Assembly: GCA_038117225.1 (NCBI GenBank)
Contig: JAYOFM010000010.1
Location: 1 to 45,092, forward strand
Source: JAYOFM01 sp038117225
GTDB taxonomy: Bacteria > Pseudomonadota > Alphaproteobacteria > Rhodospirillales > Casp-alpha2
DNA: 45,092 nt
Direction: 5' to 3'
Every line of letters begins with the position of its first letter. Positions within the stretch are counted from its first letter, which is position 1. A program made the translations under genes and the position numbers. This document shows, one piece after another, positions 22,295 through 30,852 of this stretch. The notes under the pieces are model-generated. The model was not told the DNA's origin, did no database searches, and saw nothing but the letters and a program-made list of their open reading frames with translations.

Positions 22295-22999
22295 GTGAAT
22301 GCATTCTCTGAGGCACTGGCGACGGCAATAGCCCTGTTGGCCACCTTCGATGCCGCGCTCGTCGAAATCGTTGCCCTGTCGTTGCGGGTCAGCCTGTCGG
22401 CGGTGGCGCTGGCGACGTTGATCGGGCTGCCGCTGGGCGCCGCGCTGGCGCTCCACCGTTTTCCCGGTCGCGGCGGCGTGCTGGTGGCGCTCGACGCGCT
22501 GATGGGCTTGCCGCCGGTAGTGGTCGGCCTGGTCGTCTATCTGTTGTTGTCACGGGCCGGCCCCTTCGGAGTCATGGGTCTGCTGTTCTCGCCCGCCGCC
22601 ATGATCATCGCGCAGACGCTTCTGGTCGTGCCGATCATCGCCGCGTTGGCGCGCCAGGTGGTCGAGGATCTGTGGACCGAGTACGAAGAGCAGATGCGAT
22701 CCATGGGCGCCGGCCCCCGCCAGGCGCTGCCGGCCATGCTGTGGGACGCCCGCTTCACGCTGACCACCGCAGTGCTCGCCGGTTTCGGCCGCGCTTCGGC
22801 CGAAGTCGGCGCGGTGATGATCGTCGGCGGCAACATCGACCACGTGACTCGGGTGATGACCACCACCATCGCGCTCGAAACATCGAAGGGCGATCTGGCG
22901 CTGGCGCTGGCGCTCGGTCTCATCCTCATCGTGCTGTCGCTGAGCGTCAACGGCGCTGCCCACGCCATGCGGCGCCACGCCGCTAAGGGTTTCGCATGA
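22295..22999 (+). CDS. tupB: Tungstate ABC transporter permease TupB
   Basis: This is an inner-membrane permease of 234 residues with about five to six hydrophobic helices. It has the binding-protein-dependent permease loop MGAGPRQALPAMLWDARFTLTTAVLAGFGRASAEVGAVMIVGGN. GLPPVVVGLVVYLLLSRAGPFG is characteristic of TupB/WtpB permeases. The GTG start at 22295 has only a weak ribosome binding site; no better in-frame start is close. Its end overlaps tupC by ATGA. The specificity for tungstate is taken from the TupA-like binding protein encoded downstream. Confidence 0.9.
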   Translation: MNAFSEALATAIALLATFDAALVEIVALSLRVSLSAVALATLIGLPLGAALALHRFPGRGGVLVALDALMGLPPVVVGLVVYLLLSRAGPFGVMGLLFSPAAMIIAQTLLVVPIIAALARQVVEDLWTEYEEQMRSMGAGPRQALPAMLWDARFTLTTAVLAGFGRASAEVGAVMIVGGNIDHVTRVMTTTIALETSKGDLALALALGLILIVLSLSVNGAAHAMRRHAAKGFA

Positions 23000-23766
23000 C
23001 CGCCACGGCGACGATCGACATTACGGGCCCGGCGCCCCCCGCCGCCACGCCGCCGTCGATCCTGCCGCTCGTCGTCGAGGATATGTCGTTCGCCATCGAC
23101 GGCCGCCGCCTGATCGACGGCGTCAGCCTGACCCTGGAGGCTGGGCCGCGCACCGTCATCCTTGGCCCCAACGGTGCCGGTAAAAGTCTGTTGTTGCGGC
23201 TCTGTCATGGCCTGCTGACGCCGACGGGTGGCCGCGTGACCTGGCACGGCGCCGGTGCCGCCGACACCCGTCAACACCAAGCCATGGTCTTTCAAAAGCC
23301 GGTGCTGCTGCGCCGCTCGGCGCGCGCCAATGTGGACTACGCATTGAAGCTGAAGAAGATTGCGCGCGACCGACGCCGCGCCATCACCGACGACGTGATG
23401 GCCCGCACCGGCCTCGCCGCCGTCGCCGAAACGCCGGCGCGACTGCTGTCCGGTGGCGAACAGCAGAAGCTGGCCCTCGCCCGCGCCTGGGCGCTGAAGC
23501 CGCAGGTGCTGTTCCTCGACGAACCGACATCGCACCTCGACCCGGCGGCGACGGCGGCGGTTGAAGCCATTGTCGAGGACATGCGTGGCGACGGCACGCG
23601 TATCGTCATGACCACCCATGATCTCGGTCAGGCGCGGCGCATGGCCGATCACGTCGCATTCCTGCACAAGGGCCGGCTGCTGGAAACGACGCCCGCCGAA
23701 AGCTTCTTCGAACGCCCGAAAAGCGGCGAGGCGGCGGCGTTCCTGCGCGGCGAGTTGCGCTGGTAA
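22996..23766 (+). CDS. tupC: Tungstate ABC transporter ATP-binding protein TupC
   Basis: This cytoplasmic ATPase has 256 residues. Walker A is GPNGAGKS, the Q-loop MVFQKPVLLRRS, signature LSGGEQQKLALARAWAL, Walker B VLFLDEPTSHLDP and the switch His in TTHDLGQA. The first ~25 residues are a Pro/Ala-rich extension before the ABC core. There is no TOBE domain, which fits Tup rather than ModC transporters. It is coupled to tupB and lies 22 bp before tupA. Confidence 0.92.
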   Translation: MTATATIDITGPAPPAATPPSILPLVVEDMSFAIDGRRLIDGVSLTLEAGPRTVILGPNGAGKSLLLRLCHGLLTPTGGRVTWHGAGAADTRQHQAMVFQKPVLLRRSARANVDYALKLKKIARDRRRAITDDVMARTGLAAVAETPARLLSGGEQQKLALARAWALKPQVLFLDEPTSHLDPAATAAVEAIVEDMRGDGTRIVMTTHDLGQARRMADHVAFLHKGRLLETTPAESFFERPKSGEAAAFLRGELRW

Positions 23767-23788
23767 TACCATCGAGGAATCCTTACCC

Positions 23789-24628
23789 ATGAAACGATTA
23801 AGCGCCCGGCGCACAATTCTGATCGTCGCCCTGATGGCCATCCTCGGGGTCGCGCCGGCAGCGGCCGACAGGCCGTACATCACCGTGGCCTCGACCACCT
23901 CGACAGCGAACTCCGGGCTGTTTGATTTCATCCTGCCCACGTTCACCCAGACCACCGGCATCGACGTCCGCGTCGTCGCCGTCGGCACCGGCAACGCGAT
24001 TCGAATCGCCCGTAACGGCGACGCCGACGTGCTGTTCGTGCACCACAAGCCGTCGGAGGAAAAATTCGTTGCCGACGGCCTGGGCGTGAAGCGTTTCGAC
24101 GTCATGTACAACGACTTCGTCGTGGTCGGCCCGAAACGGGATCCGGCCAAGGTCATGGGCATGAAGATCGCGCCAGCGGCGTTGAAGATGATCGCCGAGG
24201 CAAAGCAACCGTTCACCTCTCGCGGCGACGACAGCGGCACCAACAAGAAGGAACAGAGCCTGTGGAATGCGGCCGGCGTTGACGCCAAGGCGGCGTCCGG
24301 CTCCTGGTATCGGGAAACCGGTTCCGGCATGGGAGCGACGCTCAATATCGCCTCGGGCATGGGCGCCTACGCGCTGAGCGATCGCGCCACCTGGCTGAAG
24401 TTCAAGAACAAGGGCGATCTAACCATCGTCGTCGAGGGCGATCCGGCATTGTTCAATCAGTACGGCATCATCCTGGTCAACCAGACCAAGCATCCGCACG
24501 TGAAGGCCGCACTGGGCGAGAAATTCATCGACTGGGTGATCGGCCCACTGGGCCAAGCCAAGATCACCGCCTACCGGATTAAGGGCAAACAGGCGTTCTT
24601 TGCCAACGCGGCGAAGGGTGGGTCCTAA
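23789..24628 (+). CDS. tupA: Tungstate-binding periplasmic protein TupA
   Basis: This 279-residue binding protein has a signal peptide (MKRLSARRTILIVALMAILGVAPAAA). The mature start is ITVASTTSTANSGLFDFILP, the oxyanion-binding pattern of TupA proteins. VGTGNAIRIARNGDADVLFVH and SRGDDSGTNKKE are also family features. The ATG at 23789 is preceded by GAGGAAT. Family knowledge says TupA binds tungstate far more tightly than molybdate. It ends 34 bp from the convergent cytochrome gene. Confidence 0.93.
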   Translation: MKRLSARRTILIVALMAILGVAPAAADRPYITVASTTSTANSGLFDFILPTFTQTTGIDVRVVAVGTGNAIRIARNGDADVLFVHHKPSEEKFVADGLGVKRFDVMYNDFVVVGPKRDPAKVMGMKIAPAALKMIAEAKQPFTSRGDDSGTNKKEQSLWNAAGVDAKAASGSWYRETGSGMGATLNIASGMGAYALSDRATWLKFKNKGDLTIVVEGDPALFNQYGIILVNQTKHPHVKAALGEKFIDWVIGPLGQAKITAYRIKGKQAFFANAAKGGS

Positions 24629-24662
24629 CGTTGCGGGCAGGTCGCAAAAAAAATCTCGGCGA

Positions 24663-25235
24663 TCAATCGTCAGGGTCATAGTCCTTCGGAAGTTTGTGGG
24701 CGACGCCCTTGTGGCAATCAATGCATGTTTTGCCTTCGTCGCGACCCGCCTGCATCTTCTCGGCCGCACGGCGGCTCTGTTTGGCGAAGTGCATGGCCTC
24801 AAAACTGTGACAGTTGCGGCATTCACGGGAGTCCGTCGCGGCCATTGAGGCCCACACATGCTCAGCCAGTTCCAGCCGCTTGGCCTCGAACTTCTCCGGC
24901 GTGTCGACACTGCCCATGACCTTGTGAAACAACTCATTGCTGGCCTGGACCTTGCGCCATAGCTTTGCCGTCCATTCCTTGGGCACGTGGCAGTCAGAAC
25001 ACGAGACACGCACGCCGGACGGGTTTGTGAAGTGGACGGACTTTTTGTATTCCTCGTACACGGTGGTTCGCATCTCGTGGCATGAAATGCAGAAACCAAG
25101 CGTATTGGTGTGCTCCATATAAGTATTGAAGCCGCCCCAAAAAATGATGCCGGCGACGCCGCCGACGACGAACAGCGGCCCCCAGCCGAAACGTATCGAC
25201 GGCCGGGTGAACCAGCGCCACAGGCGATCAATCAT
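24663..25235 (-). CDS. NapC/NirT-type tetrahaem cytochrome c
   Basis: NapC-type proteins take electrons from quinol and hand them to periplasmic reductases. This 190-residue protein has an N-terminal membrane helix (about 17-37, GWGPLFVVGGVAGIIFWGG) and four haem sites: CISCH, CSDCH, CRNCH and CIDCH. It ends with DPDD. No terminal reductase gene is adjacent; the upstream partner is a dihaem cytochrome 73 bp away across a strong hairpin. Its physiological acceptor is unknown. Confidence 0.92.
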   Translation of the reverse strand: MIDRLWRWFTRPSIRFGWGPLFVVGGVAGIIFWGGFNTYMEHTNTLGFCISCHEMRTTVYEEYKKSVHFTNPSGVRVSCSDCHVPKEWTAKLWRKVQASNELFHKVMGSVDTPEKFEAKRLELAEHVWASMAATDSRECRNCHSFEAMHFAKQSRRAAEKMQAGRDEGKTCIDCHKGVAHKLPKDYDPDD

Positions 25236-25262
25236 TGTCGGACTCCAGGATGGAAAAGGCGC

Positions 25263-25294
25263 CTCGCCGGCCCGGGACCGACCGGGCCGGCGAG
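25263..25294 (-). terminator. 13-bp GC stem-loop between the dihaem and tetrahaem cytochrome genes
   Basis: CTCGCCGGCCCGG and CCGGGCCGGCGAG form a perfect 13-bp stem with a 6-base loop. On the minus strand it is followed after a few bases by TTTT, so it could act as a partial terminator that makes the NapC-type gene less expressed, or as an mRNA-stabilising end for the dihaem gene. Confidence 0.6.
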
Positions 25295-25308
25295 TCCCAA
25301 ATAGGTTA

Positions 25309-26037
25309 TTAATTCGGCAAGGTGGTCATGTGCGCCATGATGTCCGCGACGATCTCACGCGGCACGGCACGCAACGCCGGCATTTGTTCGCCGGGTTGAC
25401 CATTGAGGATCTTGTGCATGACCTCCCAGGGATTGCCCATCTGCTTGCCGAAGGACTTCATCTCCTTGGGCAATTTACCGTCCTTGCCGTGACAGCCGGC
25501 GCAGATGGTATTGTAGTAAACCTCACCCTTGGCGGCATCGCCCTTGGGTTTTTTCGAGGCGCGATCGATCGTCCCATCCATATCGACCTGACCCTGGCTG
25601 ACGAACATCGCCACGGCCTCGAGGTCGGCCTTCGCCATCTTGTCGCCATAGCCGTGTTTGGAACCGCTTAGCATGGCAACAATGTCCGCAACCGGCTTGC
25701 CGGCGGCGCCATTGATACCCTTGATTCCGGTCGCATGCTTGCCGGACTTGTAGGCCCCGTCGGTGCCGCGATAGTCCCATCCATGGCATTCCTTGCAGCG
25801 CCAGTTGGCGCCCGGCTTCTTGGCGTATTTCTTATCGGATGGGTAGAGCGCGTGCGACGCTTTCGGCGCCTCGGTCTTGGCCATCTTGTACCATTTATCG
25901 TAAATCTTTCCGCCACGGGCGATTGTCGATTCCATTTCCGCCGCCGCGACAATCGGCACGGCGATAAAGGCGCTTCCCGCCATTGACAGGGCGGCGACCA
26001 TGATGGCTCTCGTCAGGCATCCGGATATCATTTTCAT
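25309..26037 (-). CDS. Periplasmic dihaem cytochrome c
   Basis: The 242-residue protein has a signal peptide (MKMISGCLTRAIMVAALSMAGSAFIAV...AAA) and two haem-binding motifs, CKECHGWDYRG and CAGCHGKDGK. The likely axial methionines lie in HMTTLPN or QMPALRAVP. The spacing gives two class I-like domains. The ATG at 26037 follows a GGGAGAAGGG ribosome-binding stretch; another ATG lies two codons on. It precedes the NapC-type gene, which suggests a quinol-to-NapC-to-dihaem electron line. A perfect FNR-type box lies about 100 bp upstream. Confidence 0.85.
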   Translation of the reverse strand: MKMISGCLTRAIMVAALSMAGSAFIAVPIVAAAEMESTIARGGKIYDKWYKMAKTEAPKASHALYPSDKKYAKKPGANWRCKECHGWDYRGTDGAYKSGKHATGIKGINGAAGKPVADIVAMLSGSKHGYGDKMAKADLEAVAMFVSQGQVDMDGTIDRASKKPKGDAAKGEVYYNTICAGCHGKDGKLPKEMKSFGKQMGNPWEVMHKILNGQPGEQMPALRAVPREIVADIMAHMTTLPN

Positions 26038-26139
26038 TTCCCTTCTCCCACCGCGATTGTTTGGCAAATAGTCGGCGGGGTCGCGGTCGTCGCCCACACG
26101 AATACCGACTACACAAACCACGGCAGCGCCGTGCCGTCG

Positions 26140-26153
26140 TTGATAGAGATCAA
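26140..26153. promoter_or_regulatory. FNR/Anr-type binding site TTGAT-AGAG-ATCAA
   Basis: This is a perfect match to the FNR consensus TTGAT-N4-ATCAA, in the 278-bp divergent gap between the dihaem cytochrome gene (103 bp to its start) and the adenylate cyclase gene (163 bp). The cytochrome genes are the natural targets, giving expression at low oxygen. No clear -10 element could be picked. Confidence 0.75.
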
Positions 26154-26315
26154 TCGCGCGGGAATTCCGTTTGACCGTGGTCAAATTTTCCGAGGGCGAT
26201 TTGCCGAACGACGCTTTGCAAACTGAGCCAGATCATGGCCGCGCCGCCATAGCGGGACTACGCCTGCGTCGTAAGATAACGAAGCCTTGTCCGCCAACCG
26301 CGCAAAGACCATCCC

Positions 26316-27650
26316 ATGCCGCCAGACGCGCGCCCCCACGATAACGCCGACGAGGCGTTCGACGCGCCTTACCCCCTGCGCCGGCTGTTCCTTGGCCAGG
26401 CAATGCCGTTGTTCGTGGTGCTGCTGGTTGCCGTGTCGGCGCTGGCCGCGTGGGGCGGCAGCACGCTGATGCGCTCGATTTATCTCGAACTCGCCAGTCG
26501 CCGCGCCGCCGTCATCGACGCGGCGCTCGGCCATGAAGTCGCCGTTACGTGGAAAACTCTTGCCAGCAGCACCGACCCCCAATCGATCTACGCAACGACG
26601 GAGGGCCAGAGGCTGCTGCGTATCCTGCGCAATGAACAGCGGGAACTCGGCCTCGCGCGGCTGAAGATCTATGGCGCGGGGGGCTTGCTGCTATTCGCCA
26701 CCGACGAATCCCGCATCGGCGAACGCGATCCCAGCGACGCCTACCGACGCGCCGCCGTTGACGGCGAGCGCTCGGCGGTACGCAAGGCTGGCGCCGATGG
26801 CGTCGCCCTCTATGAACTCTACGTGCCGTTCGCCGTCGCCGCGACCACGGGGACGGAACCGCAACGTCTGGTGTTCGAGCTTTACGAGCCGGTCGGCCAG
26901 CTTGATACCTTGCTGGCACGCACCGGCGGCCTCGCCATCGGGCTGCCGGCGGCGTTGCTCATCGTCCTGGCGTTAACCGTTAATCGCATGGTCGAGCACG
27001 CGCAACGCGACATCGATTGGCGCACGAAAAAACTCGGCGAATTGCGCGGGCGGCTGGAGCGCCTGCTGTCGCGTTCCGCCGCCGAGGCGGCGCGGCGGGC
27101 CATCGACGGCGGCGGGTTGGCCTCGGAGGCCATCGACTGCACGTTACTCTACAGCGATATCCGAGGCTTTACGCAGTTTTCCGAACAGCATTCGCCGGCG
27201 GAGGTGGTGGCCTTCCTCAACAGGGCAATGGCCATGCAGGTAGACGCCATCGACGACGCTGGCGGCGATGTGGACAAGATGATCGGCGACGCGGTGCTGG
27301 CGCGCTTCGATGGTGCCGACCGCGAAGCCCGCGCCGTCGCCGCCGCCACCACCATCCTGCGCGGCGCGGCCGAACAGGCGCTGCCGCGCGGTATCGGCAT
27401 CGGCATTTTTTCTGGACCAGTGATTTCCGGCGCCATCGGCCCGCCCAACCGCCAGGACTTCACCGTCATCGGCGACAGCGTCAACGTCGCCGCGCGGCTG
27501 TGCTCGGCGGCGGCGGCTGGTGAGTTGGTAATGGATCACGCAACCGCGACCGCCGCCGGCATCGCCGACCCGGGCACGCCGGATTCCGTCGTCGCCAAGG
27601 GCAAGGCCGAACCGATCAGCGTCATCCGCTGGGCCGTCGCCACTTCTTGA
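26316..27650 (+). CDS. Membrane-bound class III adenylate cyclase with periplasmic sensor domain
   Basis: The enzyme makes cAMP (or, less likely, cGMP) from the nucleoside triphosphate. In 444 residues there are a first membrane helix (about 29-50), a periplasmic domain of about 150 residues, a second helix (about 205-225), a short helical linker, and a catalytic domain. Metal-binding aspartates are Asp281 (LLYSDIRGFT) and Asp325 (DKMIGDAV), with Lys321 in the purine-binding place. FTVIGDSVNVAARL gives the transition-state Asn and Arg. All key residues look intact. There is no good ribosome binding site before the ATG at 26316. It ends against the convergent hydratase gene. Confidence 0.88.
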   Translation: MPPDARPHDNADEAFDAPYPLRRLFLGQAMPLFVVLLVAVSALAAWGGSTLMRSIYLELASRRAAVIDAALGHEVAVTWKTLASSTDPQSIYATTEGQRLLRILRNEQRELGLARLKIYGAGGLLLFATDESRIGERDPSDAYRRAAVDGERSAVRKAGADGVALYELYVPFAVAATTGTEPQRLVFELYEPVGQLDTLLARTGGLAIGLPAALLIVLALTVNRMVEHAQRDIDWRTKKLGELRGRLERLLSRSAAEAARRAIDGGGLASEAIDCTLLYSDIRGFTQFSEQHSPAEVVAFLNRAMAMQVDAIDDAGGDVDKMIGDAVLARFDGADREARAVAAATTILRGAAEQALPRGIGIGIFSGPVISGAIGPPNRQDFTVIGDSVNVAARLCSAAAAGELVMDHATATAAGIADPGTPDSVVAKGKAEPISVIRWAVATS

Positions 27651-28427
27651 TTAACTGAATGCCACCTCTACCGCCCCCAGATCACCGAAGTCGGCGACCA
27701 TGACGTCGCCGGCTTCGACCGGCTGAATGCCGGTGCAGGTGCCGGTGGAAACGATCTCCCCTGCGGCGAGGCCAATGCCGCGCACCGACAGATGATTAGC
27801 GGTCCAGACCAGCACGTTGAACGGATCACCCAGCACCTCGGCACCGGAGCCCTCGGCGATGACGGCGCCGTTGCGGGCCAGGCTGACGGCGTGTCCGGCG
27901 AAGTCGCGACCGCGCCAATCCTCATGCGGCGTACCGGACACCCACCCCTTGTTGGCGACCATGTCGCAGATCAGGCGCTCGGCGCCGATGTCGGTGAAGC
28001 CGCCGGCGAAGCGCGAACCAACCACCTCAATGGCGGGAATAACGGCGCCGACGGCGGCCAGCACCTCGTCCATGGTGTAGGGTTCATCGCGCGGCGCCAA
28101 ATCACCGTCGAAGCGGAAAGCGAATTCGCTCTCAACGCTGGTGAACTGGTCCGCCGGCATGGCGACCGCACACGGACTGTCGAGGCATTCCGGCTTCCAG
28201 ACCGGCGCCGTCGCCGGCTCGGCGAGACCCAGCCGTTGTTGCGCGATCTGGCTAGTCGCGCCGACCTTCCAGCCGGCCCGGGCCATGCCGCCGAGCGCCC
28301 AGGCATTCTGTTGCACGTCATAGGCCGCCGCGACGCCATTGATGTCGGCGGCGGCATCACGCGGCACCAGCCCGCCCTGCTGACGGGCGCGCCACAGCGC
28401 CGCGGCGAGAGCGCTCGCGGAGGTCAT
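27651..28427 (-). CDS. 2-keto-4-pentenoate hydratase family protein
   Basis: This 258-residue protein belongs to the FAH/hydratase family (MhpD, HpaH type). Family elements are GWKVGATS, VESEFAFRF with the acidic metal ligands, IPAIEVVGSRF, and AVSLARNGAVIAEGSGAEVLGDPFNVLVWTAN followed by GEIVSTGTCTGI. It probably adds water to, or decarboxylates, a 2-oxo-enoate from ring cleavage. The start overlaps the DUF1330 gene by ATGA. It is the last gene of the TetR-bicupin-DUF1330-hydratase run. No ring-cleavage dioxygenase is evident nearby, so the substrate is unknown. Confidence 0.85.
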   Translation of the reverse strand: MTSASALAAALWRARQQGGLVPRDAAADINGVAAAYDVQQNAWALGGMARAGWKVGATSQIAQQRLGLAEPATAPVWKPECLDSPCAVAMPADQFTSVESEFAFRFDGDLAPRDEPYTMDEVLAAVGAVIPAIEVVGSRFAGGFTDIGAERLICDMVANKGWVSGTPHEDWRGRDFAGHAVSLARNGAVIAEGSGAEVLGDPFNVLVWTANHLSVRGIGLAAGEIVSTGTCTGIQPVEAGDVMVADFGDLGAVEVAFS

Positions 28428-28708
28428 TCGCCCTCGACGATCAGCAAATTCGCGTTGGCGGCCGCGTGACGCAATGCCTTGGCCGGCGCGTACTCCGGAG
28501 AGTCATACCAGGCGCGCGCCGTTGCCACGTCGGCGAAGCGGATGACCACGGTGCGAGGATGCCAATTACCCTCGACACACTCCTGCGGCCCGCCACGGAC
28601 CACGAACTCGCCGCCGTAGGGCACCAGCGTCGGCGGTACCATGGGCTTGTACTTCTCATAGGTTTCGGCGTCGTGCACGTCGACCTGAACGATGATGTAT
28701 CCCGCCAT
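28424..28708 (-). CDS. DUF1330-family small protein
   Basis: This 94-residue ferredoxin-like alpha/beta-barrel-type protein has the family pattern: GYIIVQVDVHDAETYEKYKPMVPPTL, GGEFVVRGG, RTVVIRFADVATARAWYDSPEYAPAKALR. The ATG at 28708 has GGAGG 8 bases upstream. It is coupled to the hydratase (ATGA) and lies 31 bp after the bicupin gene. DUF1330 proteins often accompany catabolic enzymes; activity is unknown. Confidence 0.85.
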   Translation of the reverse strand: MAGYIIVQVDVHDAETYEKYKPMVPPTLVPYGGEFVVRGGPQECVEGNWHPRTVVIRFADVATARAWYDSPEYAPAKALRHAAANANLLIVEGE

Positions 28709-28739
28709 GGGTCGGGTCCTCCTGTGTGGAATTGAATGG

Positions 28740-29405
28740 TTAGGGTTTCGGCAAGTGGCCGATCTTGACGTAAAGCAGGCAGCCTTTGGGCGAGCGCGGG
28801 TGGTGGCGCGAGCCGGCGGGCAGGCGCGCCCAGGTGCCAGTCGGATAGGTGCCGTCCTCGTCCTCCAGGGGGCCGGACAGCACGAATACCTCCTCGCCGC
28901 CCGGATGGTCGTGATCGGCGGCGATACAGCCCGGCTGGAAGCGCGCCAGATAGGTGCGCACGCCAGCAAATTCATGCAGGGTCAGGCGGTCGAGGCCGTC
29001 GAGACCGCTCGGCTGCCAGTCGAGATCGTCGCGGGTGGTGTCGACCCGTACATATTCCTGATCGGCCGGGTCCATCTGGCGCAGCTTGACCAGGATGTCA
29101 CAGCCCTCGGCGCTCGACGGCGTGTGCGCCGAACCGACCGGGTTGCGCACATAGCTGCCGGCCGGATAGTCGCCGTGCTCGTCGCTGAAGGTGCCAGACA
29201 GCACGAAGAATTCCTCGCCGCCGCCGTGCTCATGGGCATCGAAATAGCTTTGCGGATCGTAACGCACGATCGAGGTCGCCCGCGCCACTTCCGCGCCATC
29301 GCGCTCCAGCATGCGCCGCCACACACCGGCCAGCGGCGAGGCGACCCATTCGAGGGTTTCGGATTCGACGACGGCGCGCTTGGTCAGATCGGCGTGGAGT
29401 TTCAT
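28740..29405 (-). CDS. Bicupin protein
   Basis: This 221-residue protein consists of two cupin domains. Each has the metal-site pattern: HEHGGGEEFFVLSGTFSDEHGDYPAGSY in the first, DHDHPGGEEVFVLSGPLEDEDGTYPTGTW in the second. The repeat of GxEE(F/V)FVLSG and (D/E)xYP(A/T)G shows internal duplication. Such ChrR-like cupins may be metal-dependent oxygenases or sensors. It is coupled to the TetR gene (ATGA) and precedes the DUF1330 and hydratase genes. The substrate is unknown. Confidence 0.88.
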   Translation of the reverse strand: MKLHADLTKRAVVESETLEWVASPLAGVWRRMLERDGAEVARATSIVRYDPQSYFDAHEHGGGEEFFVLSGTFSDEHGDYPAGSYVRNPVGSAHTPSSAEGCDILVKLRQMDPADQEYVRVDTTRDDLDWQPSGLDGLDRLTLHEFAGVRTYLARFQPGCIAADHDHPGGEEVFVLSGPLEDEDGTYPTGTWARLPAGSRHHPRSPKGCLLYVKIGHLPKP

Positions 29406-30013
29406 TTTTTATCCTTTCGCGGCCAGCAACTCGCCATCAGCCTATCGGCCTGACCGAGGCGGCGATCGAGAAACGCGCGGGTGCGTTGCTGGTCGTCGCT
29501 GTCATCGCGGCACCAGACGGCCAGGGTGGCCAAAAACAGCGCCGTCAGGCCGACCTCCTCCACTTGCCGTCGCCGGCCGCTCGCGTCAAGCCCCGCCGCG
29601 TCGCGCAGCCACTGAATCAGCCGCGACAGGTTGAACACCATCGGTCCGTAGTGGTGCGGATGGAACAGCCACAGCTTGGTTCCGAGCATCGCCGCCGTCA
29701 CGCGGCGATGGGGTGCCAGGGCGTCGAACCAGCGCAGCATCAACAGCTTGATCCGCTCCTTCGCCGCCAGATCGCGGAAGCGTCGGCCGGTCGGCGCCAG
29801 CATGGCGGTCTCGGCGCGGCGGAACCAGGCGTCGGCGATGGCGTCGGAGTCGCGGTAGTGGCGCCGCAGTTCGGCCATGGAAATGTCCAGCGACACCGAC
29901 AGCGCGCGCAAACTGAGCCCATCCCATCCGGTGTCCTCGGCCATCGCCAGCGCGGCATCGAGGATGTGCTCCGCGTCGGGCAATGTTTTCGATCTGGTTT
30001 TCGCCTTGGCCAT
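29402..30013 (-). CDS. TetR-family transcriptional regulator
   Basis: The 203-residue protein has an N-terminal HTH of TetR type (HILDAALAMAEDTGWDGLSLRALSVSLDISMAELRRHYRDSDAIADAWF) and a helical C-terminal ligand domain (TAAMLGTKLWLFHPHHYGPMVFNLSRLIQWLRDAAGL). The C-terminal part is close to the COQ9/TetR_C group. It leads the bicupin-DUF1330-hydratase genes and probably regulates them, or the divergent terC-like gene 89 bp away. No clear palindrome was found in the short gap. Confidence 0.85.
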   Translation of the reverse strand: MAKAKTRSKTLPDAEHILDAALAMAEDTGWDGLSLRALSVSLDISMAELRRHYRDSDAIADAWFRRAETAMLAPTGRRFRDLAAKERIKLLMLRWFDALAPHRRVTAAMLGTKLWLFHPHHYGPMVFNLSRLIQWLRDAAGLDASGRRRQVEEVGLTALFLATLAVWCRDDSDDQQRTRAFLDRRLGQADRLMASCWPRKDKK

Positions 30014-30102
30014 GGCAACAGTTTAACACGAACCATCGCTCGACACCGCATGCCGGCTCGGCGACACTTCACGCGACGAAAATCATCACCGCGGGGGCTG
30101 AC

Positions 30103-30843
30103 ATGCTGGAACTATTGGTCGATCCACACGCCTGGGCATCGTTCGTGACACTGGCGCTGCTGGAAATCGTGCTCGGCATCGACAACATCATCTTTCTGGC
30201 CCTGGTCGTCGGCCGGTTGCCGGAACACCGCCAACCGATGGCGCGGCGCATCGGCCTGGCGCTGGCGATGCTCATGCGCATTGGCCTTTTGCTGTCGATC
30301 ACGTGGGTCATCGGCCTGACCAAGCCGCTGTTCGAGGCCTTCGGCCATGTTGTGTCGTGGCGCGATCTGGTGCTGCTCGGCGGGGGCCTGTTCCTGCTCT
30401 ACAAGGCGACACACGAAATCCACGCCACAGTGGAAGGCGACGAGGAAGATACCGGCAACGCCAAGACGGCCGTGACCATCGGCTTCTCCGCCGCCATCGT
30501 GCAGATCGTCATTCTCGATATCGTATTTTCCCTGGACAGCGTCATCACCGCCGTCGGCATGGCCAACGACGTGCGCATCATGATCGCCGCCGTCATGGCC
30601 GCCGTCGCCGTCATGCTGTTCGCCGCCGGCCCGGTCGGGGACTTCGTGCAAAAACACCTGAGCGTCAAGATGCTGGCGCTGGCCTTCCTGATGCTGATCG
30701 GCGTCACCCTGGTTGCCGACGGCCTCGGCTTCCACATTCCCAAGGGCTACCTCTACTTCGCCGTCGCCTTCGCCGTCATGGTCGAAAGCCTGACCCTGAT
30801 CGCGGCGGCGCGGCGGAAGCGGAAGCGGTTGGCGGCGGCGTAG
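30103..30843 (+). CDS. TerC-family integral membrane protein
   Basis: This 246-residue protein has about seven membrane helices. Conserved acidic motifs in the membrane are LEIVLGIDNIIFLALVVGRLP and LDIVFSLDSVITAVGMANDVRI, typical of the TerC/YgdQ family. It ends in a basic tail (ARRKRKRLAAA). The ATG at 30103 has a GGGGG stretch upstream. Relatives have been linked to metal (Mn) export and to metal loading of exported proteins, but the role here is unproven. Confidence 0.92.
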   Translation: MLELLVDPHAWASFVTLALLEIVLGIDNIIFLALVVGRLPEHRQPMARRIGLALAMLMRIGLLLSITWVIGLTKPLFEAFGHVVSWRDLVLLGGGLFLLYKATHEIHATVEGDEEDTGNAKTAVTIGFSAAIVQIVILDIVFSLDSVITAVGMANDVRIMIAAVMAAVAVMLFAAGPVGDFVQKHLSVKMLALAFLMLIGVTLVADGLGFHIPKGYLYFAVAFAVMVESLTLIAAARRKRKRLAAA

Positions 30844-30852
30844 CGTCGAGGG

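Noticed and set aside
22537..24360. 607-codon open frame on the minus strand
   Set aside because: It is antisense to tupB, tupC and tupA, which are clear by motif and by overlapping starts.
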